The translations under genes and the position numbers were made by a program. A stretch of 64,000 nt of DNA from positions 1 through 64,000 of the forward strand of contig JAFRRP010000080.1 in the NCBI GenBank assembly GCA_017428085.1, in the 5' to 3' direction. Positions 1 to 8,370 of the stretch are shown here, in pieces. Every line of letters starts with the position of its first letter. Position 1 is the stretch's first letter. Under the pieces are notes generated by a model that was not told the origin of the DNA, did no database searches, and saw only the letters and a program-made list of their open reading frames with translations. Origin of the DNA: Clostridia bacterium. GTDB taxonomy: Bacteria > Bacillota > Clostridia > Oscillospirales > Acutalibacteraceae.

Positions 1-1476
1 CACGGGGAATTCTCGGCGCAGGGGATCGCTGTTTTCATACAGGGGCGTGCCGTCGAACCATCCCATGGGAAGGCGATCGATTACATCGGGTACGCGATGG
101 GCGACATGGGCGGACTGCTCACGTTTTCCCTGATCGGCGCGTTCCAGAACAAGTTTTATACCGACGCGCTGGGGCTGAAGCCCTCCAGCATCGCGGTGCT
201 GATCCTGATCGCAAGGCTGTGGGACGCGATCAACGACCCGATCTGGGGCGCGTTCATCCAGTCCCGCAAGCCCAACCCGCAAGGACAGTTCCGCCCGTGG
301 ATCATGCGGTTCTCCATCCCGCTGGCGATCTCCGCCGCGCTGATGTTCCTCAAGATCCCGGGGCTCGGCCCGGCGCAGTACCTGATTTTCGCCTACGTCA
401 CCTATATCCTCTACGGCATGATGTATACGGCGGTCAACATCCCCTACGGCTCGCTGGCTTCCGTCGTGACGGACAATGAATTCGAGCGCTCTTCCCTTTC
501 CATGTGGCGTTCCATCGGCGCGGGCGTCGGCGGCCTGCCGGGCACCATCCTGCTGCCCATGATCGTCTACACCGTCACCGGGAAATACGCGAACGGCACC
601 AACATCCAGGCGCTGGACGAAAACAAGCTGTTCTGGTGCGTGCTGGCGCTTGCGGCGCTGTCCATCCTCGTCTACTTCGGCCATTACAAGCTGACGAAGG
701 AGCGCATCAAGCCGCAGAAGCACGTCAAGGAGGCCAACTACAACGCCGCGGCGACGATCCGCGAGCTGATGAAGAACAAAGCGTTCGTCATGCTGTGCAT
801 CGCCTCCATGCTGCTGATCGCCTTCCAGTTCTACTATCAGTCCACCTATACCTATCTGTTCACGGATTACTACGGCAAGCCGGGGCTTTACTCGTTCGTC
901 ACGGTGTGCACCTATCTGCCCATGGCGATCTTCATCCCCGTCATGAACAAGCTGATCCGCCGGTTCGGCAAAAAGGAGCTGTGCGCGGCCGGTATGGCGT
1001 TTGCCTCCGTTTCGGTGATCGTGCTGTTCTGCCTGCGCGGCAGCACGCTGGCGGCGAACCCCTACGTGTTCCTCGCGTTCACGTTCTTCTCCGGACTGGG
1101 GCAGACCTTCCTGGTGCTGGAGGTCTGGGCGCTGGTGATGGACGTGATCGACTACCACGAACTGAAAACCGGCAAGCGCGAAGAGGGCATGGCGTACGCG
1201 GTGTTCTCGTTTACCCGTAAACTGGGGCAGACGCTGGCGGGCGTGGGCCTCAACGCGCTGCTGGCCTACATTCATTACGACGGCGAGCTTTCCAAGCAGG
1301 GCATCGCGCTGGGACAGGACGTGCTTGACAAGCTCTACGATATTTCCACCCTCGTTCCCGCGATCATGCTCACGCTGATGGCAGTGATCCTCTTCTTCGG
1401 GTACGACCTTTCCAAGAAGAAGCTGGCGGACGTGCATGAGCGTCTGGCGGAGCAGCGCCGTCAGGAAGCGGAATGA
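1..1476 (+). CDS. GPH-family sugar:cation symporter (MFS), 5' end outside window
   Basis: Polytopic membrane transporter of the glycoside-pentoside-hexuronide:cation symporter family, expected to import a sugar or glycoside with Na+ or H+. The early GYAMGDMGG segment, the internal PYGSLASVVT loop and about twelve hydrophobic helices are typical of the family. A Met occurs at base 97, but the frame is open back to base 1 and the upstream residues (DYIGYAMGD) already belong to the conserved first helix, so the real start lies before the window. Charged C-terminus (KKKLADVHERLAEQRRQ). The gene stops at 1476, and the next gene follows after a hairpin leader. The substrate cannot be read from sequence; nearby glycan genes suggest a host-derived saccharide. 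Confidence 0.85.
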   Translation, partial: HGEFSAQGIAVFIQGRAVEPSHGKAIDYIGYAMGDMGGLLTFSLIGAFQNKFYTDALGLKPSSIAVLILIARLWDAINDPIWGAFIQSRKPNPQGQFRPWIMRFSIPLAISAALMFLKIPGLGPAQYLIFAYVTYILYGMMYTAVNIPYGSLASVVTDNEFERSSLSMWRSIGAGVGGLPGTILLPMIVYTVTGKYANGTNIQALDENKLFWCVLALAALSILVYFGHYKLTKERIKPQKHVKEANYNAAATIRELMKNKAFVMLCIASMLLIAFQFYYQSTYTYLFTDYYGKPGLYSFVTVCTYLPMAIFIPVMNKLIRRFGKKELCAAGMAFASVSVIVLFCLRGSTLAANPYVFLAFTFFSGLGQTFLVLEVWALVMDVIDYHELKTGKREEGMAYAVFSFTRKLGQTLAGVGLNALLAYIHYDGELSKQGIALGQDVLDKLYDISTLVPAIMLTLMAVILFFGYDLSKKKLADVHERLAEQRRQEAE

Positions 1477-1594
1477 TCGACCACATGCTGTCCGTCCTGT
1501 TTCTGCGGCAGTTCGCCTGTTCCCTGTCCGAAACAAAGCTTACGGAAATGAAAAACCGCATCGGACGCTGAAATTCCAGTCACAAAAAACAGAT

Positions 1595-1650
1595 CCTCCC
1601 GTATGATGTAGTGAAGTTTTCACTTTCATCATCTTTCGGGAGGTTTTTTT
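1595..1650 (+). promoter_or_regulatory. Long hairpin with T-run whose 3' arm is the RBS of the next gene
   Basis: CCTCCCG (1595-1601) pairs with CGGGAGG (1637-1643). ATGATG/CATCAT (1603-1608/1627-1632) and GTGAA/TTCAC (1611-1615/1619-1623) extend the stem inward. Seven T follow (1644-1650), then the ATG at 1651. It looks like an intrinsic terminator for the upstream symporter, yet its 3' arm GGGAGG is also the ribosome binding site of the next gene. Confidence 0.7.
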
Positions 1651-2496
1651 ATGGCTGACATACTCAACAGCAATGCGGCGGAAAGCGTACAGAACCGCCG
1701 CATCAACGAGGCGATCTGCGTCGACACGGCCCGGGTATACGACTCCTGCGCCGACAAGGACTGCCTTGCCGACCTGCGGGTATACCTGACGGAGCCCGCC
1801 CAGAGCGTGATCGACGCCGCCACCAACATCCGCTGCAAGGGCTGCGACGTGATCAACGTGTTCACGGACGTGGAAGCGGTACCCTTCAACCGGGGCTATT
1901 ACTCGGTGGACATCACCTTTTTCTTCGCGGTGTATCTGGACGCGTTCAGCTCGCCCGCTTCTCCGCCCACCACGATAGCGGGGCTTTGCGTGTTCTCCAA
2001 GAAGGCGATCCTGTACGGCAGCGAGGGCAGCGTGAAGGTGTTCTCCTCCGAATACAACGCCGGTACGGACGACCAACTGCCCGCCGTTTCCACCAATCCC
2101 GTGGCTAAGGTGCAGGTGGCGCAGCCCCTGTGCCTGGACGCGCGCCTGTGCCGCAGCCGGGACTGCTGCAACAACATCGGCGACGCGGGCAACGGCGTTC
2201 CGCAGTGCATCTGCAACTTCTTCGGCGGGCCCTTCCACTTCCATGATACGGAGCGCGCGGTCCGCGTGACCATCGGGCTGTTCTCCATCGTGCAGCTGGA
2301 ACGCAGCGTGCAGATGCTGATCCCCGCCTACGACTTCTGCATGCCCGGCAAGGAATGCAGCAACGACACGGAAACGCCCTGCGATTCCTTCCGGAAGATC
2401 CGCTTCCCGGTAAACGAGTTCTTCCCGCCCGCCGCAAGTGAAGCGCAGGAGGAACAAGGCCAATCCTTCGACCCGCCCTGCTGCTGCGGAAGGTAG
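1651..2496 (+). CDS. Conserved cysteine-rich protein of unknown function
   Basis: A 281-residue protein without signal peptide or membrane helix. It is rich in cysteine, including IRCKGCD near residue 65, a cluster around residue 160-190 (LCLDARLCRSRDCC, QCICNF) and a C-terminal CCCGR. The N-terminal stretch AICVDTARVYDSCADKDC resembles a recurrent group of uncharacterised clostridial proteins, recalled without a family name. The many cysteines could mean metal binding or disulfide cross-linking, as in spore-coat proteins, but that is a guess. The ATG is set by GGGAGG seven bases upstream, inside a terminator-like hairpin. The TAG stop is the first three bases of a dispersed repeat. Confidence 0.75.
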   Translation: MADILNSNAAESVQNRRINEAICVDTARVYDSCADKDCLADLRVYLTEPAQSVIDAATNIRCKGCDVINVFTDVEAVPFNRGYYSVDITFFFAVYLDAFSSPASPPTTIAGLCVFSKKAILYGSEGSVKVFSSEYNAGTDDQLPAVSTNPVAKVQVAQPLCLDARLCRSRDCCNNIGDAGNGVPQCICNFFGGPFHFHDTERAVRVTIGLFSIVQLERSVQMLIPAYDFCMPGKECSNDTETPCDSFRKIRFPVNEFFPPAASEAQEEQGQSFDPPCCCGR

Positions 2497-2703
2497 TCAG
2501 GCAGCAGGCAATAGGCAGCAGGCAGTAGAATCTCAGACAACAGAAAAACAGAAACGGCATAGAGAGAACCTTTGATCCTCTTTGTGCCGTTTCCTTATGT
2601 TTTCAGCTCCGTTTCATGATTGAAAACGGATTGATTCTGATATCTGTTATTTGAATCAGGAATCAGGCGTTATACTTCGCTCCTACTGTCTATTGCCTAC
2701 TAT
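2494..2703. repeat. Inverted-repeat element of the CAGGCAGCAGG family with internal terminator
   Basis: Left end 2494-2528 is a quasi-tandem run of GGCAGCAGGCAATA units. The right end (about 2682-2703) is an inverted copy (CTACTGTCTATTGCC). Each end supplies the stop codon of the adjacent gene (TAG 2494-2496 on +, TAG 2685-2683 on -). The interior carries an imperfect hairpin AAACGGCATAGAG (about 2551-2564) with CTTTGTGCCGTTT (2580-2592), a possible shared terminator. A similar end occurs at 51194-51228. Confidence 0.65.
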
Positions 2704-3810
2704 TTCTCTGTACGCCCTTTGTGAGATTTCCTCCATCTGCGCGAACTTGCGCTCCATGTCCGCCACAAGGGCGAACTGGGTGTGGCAGCGGTCCAGATTG
2801 TGGTCGGGATACGCCACGCGGAAATACACGTCGCCGTCGATGTAGTCGGTCAGAAAACGCATGCCGCACTCCAGCGTCATCAGCTTGGCGGACAGAGGCA
2901 TGCACGCTACCTCTTCCTCCGTCAGGGCGTCGCCTGCGGTGGTCAGGAAGCCCCGCACGTACTGCTCGTACAGGTTCAGATCCAGCGACACTTTGGACAG
3001 GTCCCGTTCGTCCTCGGCGGCGGTATTGGCGCCGAAGCGGATGGCGTCGCCGAAATCGTACAGCGAAAGGCCGGGCATGACCGTGTCGAGGTCCACGATG
3101 CACACCGGCTCGCCGGTGGCGCGGTCAAACAGGACGTTGTTCAGTTTGGTGTCGTTATGGGTCACGCGCAGCGGCAGGTCGCCGGTGAGGGTCTTACCCA
3201 GCAGGATATAGGTCTCGTCCCGGCGGGCTTTGGCAAAAGCGATCTCCTCCGCCACGTTTTTGGCGCGACCGGAGCGGTTGTTTTTCACCGCGTTCATCAG
3301 GTTGGCGTAGCGCTTGGCGGTGTTGTGGAAATCCGGGATGGTCTCGTACAGTTTTTCGCTGGGAAAATCCGCCAACTGCTGCTGGAACCGGCCGAAAGCC
3401 TTGCCCGCGTTGAAGAACACCTCCGGGGAGTCGATTGAATTATAGGAAAAGCTGTCGCCGACGAAATTATAAAGACGCCACGCCTTGCCCTTGTCGTCCA
3501 GCACGTATTTCTTGCCGTTGTCGGCGGGCTTGCAGTACAGCGTCTCGCGCTCCGGGTCGCCGCCATCCGCGATGATCTTGTCCCGCAAAAACGCCGTCAC
3601 CCGATCCACGTTGGCCATCAGCTCGTCGGGATTTTTGAACACGTCGGTGTTGATCTGCTGCAGCAGGTGGTAAATGGGCTTTTCCCCCACCCGGTATTCC
3701 ACCTTGAAGGTGTTGTTGATATGTCCCTCGTCGATGGGGTCGAACCCCACAAACGTGCCGGCGGTGGAAAAATGGCTGAGGATCTCCGCGATCTGGTCAA
3801 AGGTAAACAT
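2683..3810 (-). CDS. nahK: N-acetylhexosamine 1-kinase (NahK/LnpB type)
   Basis: Phosphorylates GlcNAc or GalNAc at C1 using ATP, feeding the lacto-N-biose/galacto-N-biose (mucin and milk glycan) pathway in the cytoplasm. The 375-residue aminoglycoside-phosphotransferase fold closely follows the bifidobacterial enzyme as I recall it: EGHINNTF and LQQINTDVF near the N-terminus, catalytic loop RVTHNDTKLNN, metal-binding CIVDLDTVMPG, then DFGDAIRFGA and LTLECGMRFLTDY. The start is the ATG at 3810, eight bases after a GGAGG-type RBS; a longer open frame upstream is non-coding in this frame. It lies 41 bp downstream of a putative glycosidase gene, probably in the same transcript. The last codons run into a dispersed repeat that provides the stop. 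Confidence 0.9.
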   Translation of the reverse strand: MFTFDQIAEILSHFSTAGTFVGFDPIDEGHINNTFKVEYRVGEKPIYHLLQQINTDVFKNPDELMANVDRVTAFLRDKIIADGGDPERETLYCKPADNGKKYVLDDKGKAWRLYNFVGDSFSYNSIDSPEVFFNAGKAFGRFQQQLADFPSEKLYETIPDFHNTAKRYANLMNAVKNNRSGRAKNVAEEIAFAKARRDETYILLGKTLTGDLPLRVTHNDTKLNNVLFDRATGEPVCIVDLDTVMPGLSLYDFGDAIRFGANTAAEDERDLSKVSLDLNLYEQYVRGFLTTAGDALTEEEVACMPLSAKLMTLECGMRFLTDYIDGDVYFRVAYPDHNLDRCHTQFALVADMERKFAQMEEISQRAYREIVGNRQ

Positions 3811-3851
3811 ATGTATCCTCCTTTTATATAACCCGCAAAACTGCGTTGGAT

Positions 3852-5306
3852 TTACTCGTTGTCCGGCGTCAGGGTGAGGAACGCGCCGTCGCAGGAACCG
3901 AGGTTCAGCCGCACGACGCAGCGGACTTCGTCGGAGGTCAGCTCGCCCTTTTGATATACGCGCACCCGGTACGCGCCGTTCAGGTCCACGGTGACGAATT
4001 GCGACGCGGCCGCGTCGAACAGGTCCCGGCAGTTGACGATCATCAGCGCCTTTTCGCCCGCCGCGTTCGCAAAGAAGCCCGCCAGCGCAGTGGAATCCGA
4101 CCGCACGCCGCGGACCTCCGGGACGCCGGAAAAGCCCTGCGCGGCGCTGCTTTTGCGCTGCTGCTTTACAGCAAGGCTGAGATCGGGGTTCTCCTTCGCG
4201 GCGTCGGCGCACAGCACGCCGAGGCTGCGGTAGGGCGTCAGCACGGGAGAGAGCTTCTGTACCTCCGCGTTGATACGCTTGGCGTAGAGGTACTGCTCCG
4301 TGAGGTTCCCTTCCCTGTCGATCATGCCGTAGGCGTCGTTGCCCCACACCCGCGTGTACGCCACCTGAATGATGGACCGGGCGCCGTAGCACAGGGCGGT
4401 ATAAACCTGCCACTTGACCTGCTCGAAGGTGACACGCAGGTATAGGTGCGCGAACCAGTTGCCCTGCGTTTGCGTGTAGATCCAGAAATCCCGCCCCGTA
4501 CGGCGGCAGGCGTCCCCGATGCAGTCGTAGGTGTTCAGCGCGATCCGGAACCCCCTGCGGTTGAACAAAGACGAACAGTAAAACGGATAGTGGTCAAGGC
4601 TGATGTAGTCCGATCGCACGGTTGCCGCCCAGTTGTCCACATACTCCTTATAGTTTGCCGCGCCCGTCTGAGATTTGAACGCGCCGTCCGGGAACAGGTT
4701 GTTGAACAAAAACTGCCCCGGCAGCGCCTTGCGGTAGGCCTGCTCGTATTCGTTGATGAGGGCGAACGCCGACGTATTCGGCTCGTCGCAGCCGTGGTTC
4801 CCCACCTGCGCCGGGTGCTTCTGATAGCCGGAGAAGTCCCACGGTTTGCTGTTTTCGGAGATGGCTGGCAGACCGGGGTTGCCGGTGATCACGGCGACGC
4901 CGTTTTTCAGGCACTCGTCAAGGGCGAACTCACGGAATTCACCGCCCGCCCAGCAGATGATGAAATCGAACCCGGCATCGCGGATATATTCATAGTCCTT
5001 TTCGGTCAGGACGCTGCCGTCCACGTTGGAAACGGGTGTGCCCATCAGTATTTTATCGCGATTCAGCCGGCCGTCGACCAGTCCAGGCTCGTGGACCACG
5101 GGCGGGCCGAGATCGCCCCGGGTCACGGCGGCGCGGTCTTTTTCCCGGATCGCCGCCTCGTTTTTACTCGTATTGGGGGCCAGCTTCGCCGCGGTATCCA
5201 TCGCGGCGATCATCGCGGGGTGGTTGAAAGGGTCCCGCATGATCACGCGGCGGGGCACATCCTTCAGTTTGTTTCTAATGGAGGCGGATACTGTTTTTTC
5301 TTTCAC
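3852..5306 (-). CDS. Unassigned TIM-barrel glycoside hydrolase- or phosphorylase-like protein
   Basis: A 484-residue cytoplasmic protein (no signal peptide) paired with nahK. Visible landmarks are a beta-strand end GFDFIICWAGGE (112-123), ITGNPGLPA (140-148), GCDEPN (172-177) where a clan GH-A or GH42/GH112-like acid could sit (E175), SLDHYPF (236-242) and FWIYTQTQG (274-282). I do not see a clear second catalytic Glu at the expected nucleophile strand; the position reads YTQTQG. The C-terminal 120 residues look like a beta-sandwich (KALMIVNCRDLF, AYRVRVYQKG). The start is GTG at 5306 with GGAGGG eight bases upstream. Transcribed divergently from pyrH from its own promoter. The reaction is unknown; by context it releases or phosphorolyses an N-acetylhexosamine disaccharide for NahK. 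Confidence 0.6.
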   Translation of the reverse strand: MKEKTVSASIRNKLKDVPRRVIMRDPFNHPAMIAAMDTAAKLAPNTSKNEAAIREKDRAAVTRGDLGPPVVHEPGLVDGRLNRDKILMGTPVSNVDGSVLTEKDYEYIRDAGFDFIICWAGGEFREFALDECLKNGVAVITGNPGLPAISENSKPWDFSGYQKHPAQVGNHGCDEPNTSAFALINEYEQAYRKALPGQFLFNNLFPDGAFKSQTGAANYKEYVDNWAATVRSDYISLDHYPFYCSSLFNRRGFRIALNTYDCIGDACRRTGRDFWIYTQTQGNWFAHLYLRVTFEQVKWQVYTALCYGARSIIQVAYTRVWGNDAYGMIDREGNLTEQYLYAKRINAEVQKLSPVLTPYRSLGVLCADAAKENPDLSLAVKQQRKSSAAQGFSGVPEVRGVRSDSTALAGFFANAAGEKALMIVNCRDLFDAAASQFVTVDLNGAYRVRVYQKGELTSDEVRCVVRLNLGSCDGAFLTLTPDNE

Positions 5307-5333
5307 TATGAATACCCTCCGTTTTCGGATAGA

Positions 5334-5362
5334 ATTATACCCAATCCAAAAAAAATAGTCAA
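5334..5362 (-). promoter_or_regulatory. Sigma-A promoter for the TIM-barrel enzyme/nahK unit
   Basis: On the minus strand TTGACT (5362-5357), 17-base spacer, TATAAT (5339-5334), about 28 bases before the GTG start. Confidence 0.75.
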
Positions 5363-5378
5363 GAATTATATTTTTATC

Positions 5379-5407
5379 TTTACAGAAAGCGGAAAATCAG
5401 TTACAAT
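5379..5407 (+). promoter_or_regulatory. Sigma-A promoter for the pyrH-ispG block
   Basis: TTTACA (5379-5384), 17-base spacer, TACAAT (5402-5407), about 40 bases before pyrH. Divergent from the promoter at 5334-5362. Confidence 0.65.
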
Positions 5408-5447
5408 GATATTAAATATAGGCAAAAAACGCAATGCGGAGGAAATT

Positions 5448-6152
5448 ATGGCACCGGTTTACAAACGTATTTTATTAAAGCTCAGCGGCGAGGTGCTGGC
5501 CGGCGAAAGCGGCAAGGGCATCGACTTTGACACCGTCAAGCCCATCTGCGAGGTCATCAAGGAGTGCGCCGACATGGGCGTGCAGATCGGCATCGTGGTG
5601 GGCGGCGGCAACTTCTGGCGCGGCCGTTCCAGCGGCACCATGGACCGCAGCAGAGCCGACCAGATGGGTATGCTGGCCACGGTCATGAACAGTCTGGCAC
5701 TGCAGGAGGCGCTGATCCAGGAGGGCGTCGACGCCGTGGTGATGACGGCGCTGGATATCCAGCGGGTAGGGCGCTCCTTCAACAAGGACGAGGCCGTAAG
5801 GCTGCTGGAGGAAGGCCGCGTGGTCATCTTCGGCGGCGGCACGGGCAACCCGTTCTTCAGCACGGATACCGGCGCGTCGCTGCGGGCCTGCGAGATCGAA
5901 GCGGACATCTTTTTCAAGGCCAGCAACGTGGACGGCGTGTACGACAAGGACCCCAACAAGTACGCCGACGCGGTGAAGTACGACACGCTGACCTACGACG
6001 AGATCCTGGAAAAAAGATTGGGCGTGATGGACAACACCGCCGCGGCCCTGGCCGGCAACAGCCGCCTGCCGATACTGGTGTTCAACCTCAACGACCCCGC
6101 CAACATCAAAAAAGCGGTGCTGGGCGAGAATATCGGCACCATCGTAAGATAA
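5448..6152 (+). CDS. pyrH: UMP kinase
   Basis: Converts UMP to UDP with ATP in pyrimidine nucleotide synthesis. At 234 residues it has the normal length of the bacterial hexameric amino-acid-kinase-fold enzyme. Family motifs are RILLKLSGE at the N-terminus, GGGNFWRG, MGMLATVMNSLALQ, the FGGGTGNPFFSTDT nucleotide loop and ASNVDGVYDKDP. The start is ATG 5448 with GCGGAGGAA just upstream; the frame is open far upstream but that part is antisense to the neighbouring enzyme gene. First gene of a canonical block; the usual upstream rpsB and tsf are absent here. Followed by frr after 36 bp. Confidence 0.97.
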   Translation: MAPVYKRILLKLSGEVLAGESGKGIDFDTVKPICEVIKECADMGVQIGIVVGGGNFWRGRSSGTMDRSRADQMGMLATVMNSLALQEALIQEGVDAVVMTALDIQRVGRSFNKDEAVRLLEEGRVVIFGGGTGNPFFSTDTGASLRACEIEADIFFKASNVDGVYDKDPNKYADAVKYDTLTYDEILEKRLGVMDNTAAALAGNSRLPILVFNLNDPANIKKAVLGENIGTIVR

Positions 6153-6188
6153 AAAATAGTATCAAAATACATCATCGGAGGAACGAAT

Positions 6189-6743
6189 ATGGATAAGGTA
6201 TTTGATTACGCAAAGGACAAAATGAACAAGACCATCGCGTCGCTGAATTCGGATTACAACGCGATCCGCGCCGGACGCGCCAACGCCGCCGTGCTGGACC
6301 CCATCCGCGTGGATTACTGGGGCGTGCCCACACCCATCAACCAGATGGCCGCCGTCAGCGTGACGGAAGCCCGCATGCTGACCATCCAGCCCTGGGACAA
6401 ATCCGCGCTGAAGCTGATCGAAAAGGCCATTCAGGCCTCCGACCTGGGCATCAATCCCCAGAACGACGGCACCGTGATCCGCCTCGCCTTCCCGCCCCTC
6501 ACAGAGGAACGCAGAAAGCAGCTGTGCAAGGACGTGAAGAGCACCGCCGAAGGCGCAAAGGTGGCCATCCGCAACATCCGCCGCGACGCCATTGAAAAGC
6601 TGAAGGCGATGAAGAAGGCCAGCGAGATCACCGAAGACGATCTGTCCGACGGCGAAGAGGAAGTGCAGAAGATCACCGACGATTTCATCAAGCAGGTGGA
6701 TTCCGTCGCCGCGAAAAAAGAAGCGGAGATCATGGAGATCTGA
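6189..6743 (+). CDS. frr: Ribosome recycling factor
   Basis: Splits post-termination ribosomes together with EF-G. Standard length of 184 residues. Shows the N-terminal helix with the RAGRANAAVLD motif, the beta domain with VDYWGVPTPINQMA, and the C-terminal helical bundle including NIRRDAIEKLK and the DLSDGEEEVQKITDDFI segment. RBS GGAGGA lies eight bases ahead of the ATG. Co-directional with pyrH, and uppS starts one base after its stop, so translation is probably coupled. Confidence 0.97.
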   Translation: MDKVFDYAKDKMNKTIASLNSDYNAIRAGRANAAVLDPIRVDYWGVPTPINQMAAVSVTEARMLTIQPWDKSALKLIEKAIQASDLGINPQNDGTVIRLAFPPLTEERRKQLCKDVKSTAEGAKVAIRNIRRDAIEKLKAMKKASEITEDDLSDGEEEVQKITDDFIKQVDSVAAKKEAEIMEI

Positions 6744-6744
6744 T

Positions 6745-7470
6745 ATGAAACCGGAGGATTTCTCCGTCCTGCCCGCCCACGTGGGCGTCATCATGGACGG
6801 CAACGGCCGCTGGGCGAAGCAGCGGGGCTTGCCCCGCAGCAGCGGTCATATCGAAGGCGCGAAGAATTTCCGCCGCATCGGGGAATACGCAGGCGACCTG
6901 GGCATCAAACACATCTCGTTTTACGCGTTTTCCACCGAGAACTGGTCCCGCCCCCAGCAGGAGGTCGCCGCCATCATGGACCTGTTCGGCGACTATCTGG
7001 AGGAGGCGCGGGAGCGCCTTGACGAAAACCTCGAAAAGGGCATCCGGTTGCGGTTTTTAGGGGATAAATCCCGTATCGACCCCAGGCTTGTGAAGCTGAT
7101 GGATTTTGTGGAGGACGCCACCAAGGAGATGACGAAGGTCAACCTGAATATCGCCGTCAACTACGGCGGGCAGCAGGAGATCCTTCATTCCGTGCAGCAG
7201 CTGGCGAAGAAAGCGGCCGCGGGCGAGATCGCGCCAAGCGACATCACGCTGGAGGATATCGAAAGCGGATTGTACACCGCCGGGCAGCCCCCGGTGGATC
7301 TGGTGATCCGCCCCTCCGGGGAACAGCGGCTTTCCAACTTTTTGCTGTGGCAGTCCGCCTACGCGGAGTTCTGGTATTCCGACGTGCTGTGGCCGGACTT
7401 CTCCACGGACGACTTCGATCAGGCGCTGCTGGCGTTCGAGAAGCGGAACCGGCGCTTCGGCGGCGTATAA
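6745..7470 (+). CDS. uppS: Isoprenyl transferase (undecaprenyl diphosphate synthase)
   Basis: Condenses isopentenyl diphosphate onto farnesyl diphosphate to make the C55 lipid carrier for wall synthesis. At 241 residues it contains the catalytic MDGNGRWAKQRG motif with Asp18, FYAFSTENW, and the C-terminal signature RPSGEQRLSNFLLWQSAY followed by WPDF. The signature begins RPSG rather than the commoner RTSG, which is a minor variation. The start codon is one base past frr, with an RBS (GGAG) inside the end of frr. Part of the conserved cell-envelope precursor block with cdsA, dxr and ispG. Confidence 0.95.
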   Translation: MKPEDFSVLPAHVGVIMDGNGRWAKQRGLPRSSGHIEGAKNFRRIGEYAGDLGIKHISFYAFSTENWSRPQQEVAAIMDLFGDYLEEARERLDENLEKGIRLRFLGDKSRIDPRLVKLMDFVEDATKEMTKVNLNIAVNYGGQQEILHSVQQLAKKAAAGEIAPSDITLEDIESGLYTAGQPPVDLVIRPSGEQRLSNFLLWQSAYAEFWYSDVLWPDFSTDDFDQALLAFEKRNRRFGGV

Positions 7471-7486
7471 AGATAAGGACAAAATC

Positions 7487-8335
7487 ATGAAAAAACGACT
7501 GCTGACCGCGCTGATCGGCATTTTGATTGCCGTCGGCTGGATGTTCACGATCTACACCCCGGCCTACGCCGTCATCATGGCGGTGTTCGCCGTCATGGCG
7601 GAATACGAGATGCTGAAGGTATTCAATGTCAAGAACATTCCGTTCAAGGCGCTGTGCCTGATCCTGTCCGGCGGGATATTGCTGTACGCGGACTATAAAG
7701 ACCGCATCGAGCTGCCGTTTTTCGCGGTCGTCACCGGCGTGGTGCTGCTGTCGCTGGTACTGATGGTGCTGGATTTTGAACGGCTGAAATTTGAGCAGGT
7801 GGTCTGCTCGCTGTTTTCCGCGTTTGCCATCGCATCCGCCATGTCCTGTGTGGTGCTGTACCGGGACGTATATAAAGTATATCCCGATCTTTACACGCAG
7901 ACCGACGGCGTGTTTTACGTGCTGTTCTCGTTCTTCTGCGCGTGGTTCACCGACGGCTTCGCGCTGTTCGCGGGCATGGCCCTGGGCAAGCACAAGCTGG
8001 CCCCCAAGATCAGCCCGAAAAAGACCGTGGAAGGGGCCGTGGGCGGCGTGATCGGCTGTATCGGCACGTGCGTCGCGCTGTTTTATGTGTTCAAACTGAA
8101 TTATAACCTGTCCGAACATATCACCCTGCCGTTCGTCATCATCAGCGCGCTGTTCCTTTCGGTATTGAGCATCTTCGGCGATCTGGCGGCCTCCACCATC
8201 AAGCGTCACCACGGCGTAAAGGATTTCGGCAACCTGCTGCCCGGGCACGGCGGCGTGATGGACCGGTTCGACAGCTCGATCTTTGTGTTCGCAGCCCTGT
8301 ACGGCATCATCACCGTGGCGGCAAGATTGATGTGA
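7487..8335 (+). CDS. cdsA: Phosphatidate cytidylyltransferase
   Basis: Makes CDP-diacylglycerol from phosphatidic acid and CTP, the branch point of phospholipid synthesis, in the membrane. The 282-residue protein has about eight hydrophobic segments and the C-terminal CTP transferase signature SISPKK (here PKISPKKTVEGAVGG) and KDFGNLLPGHGGVMDRFDS. Sits 16 bp after uppS. The space to dxr is occupied by an inverted-repeat element of 129 bp, which has not changed gene order. Confidence 0.95.
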   Translation: MKKRLLTALIGILIAVGWMFTIYTPAYAVIMAVFAVMAEYEMLKVFNVKNIPFKALCLILSGGILLYADYKDRIELPFFAVVTGVVLLSLVLMVLDFERLKFEQVVCSLFSAFAIASAMSCVVLYRDVYKVYPDLYTQTDGVFYVLFSFFCAWFTDGFALFAGMALGKHKLAPKISPKKTVEGAVGGVIGCIGTCVALFYVFKLNYNLSEHITLPFVIISALFLSVLSIFGDLAASTIKRHHGVKDFGNLLPGHGGVMDRFDSSIFVFAALYGIITVAARLM

Positions 8336-8370
8336 GTATTTAAGAAAAGGAGAAGAGCTGCCGCATTTAC

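Noticed and set aside
3811..4413. N-terminal extension of nahK
   Set aside because: It overlaps the upstream enzyme gene out of frame; ATG 3810 has a GGAGG RBS and matches the family start.
4446..5447. 334-codon N-terminal extension of pyrH
   Set aside because: It is antisense to the TIM-barrel enzyme gene and its promoter. The family start MAPVYKRILLKLSGE at 5448 has an RBS and normal length.
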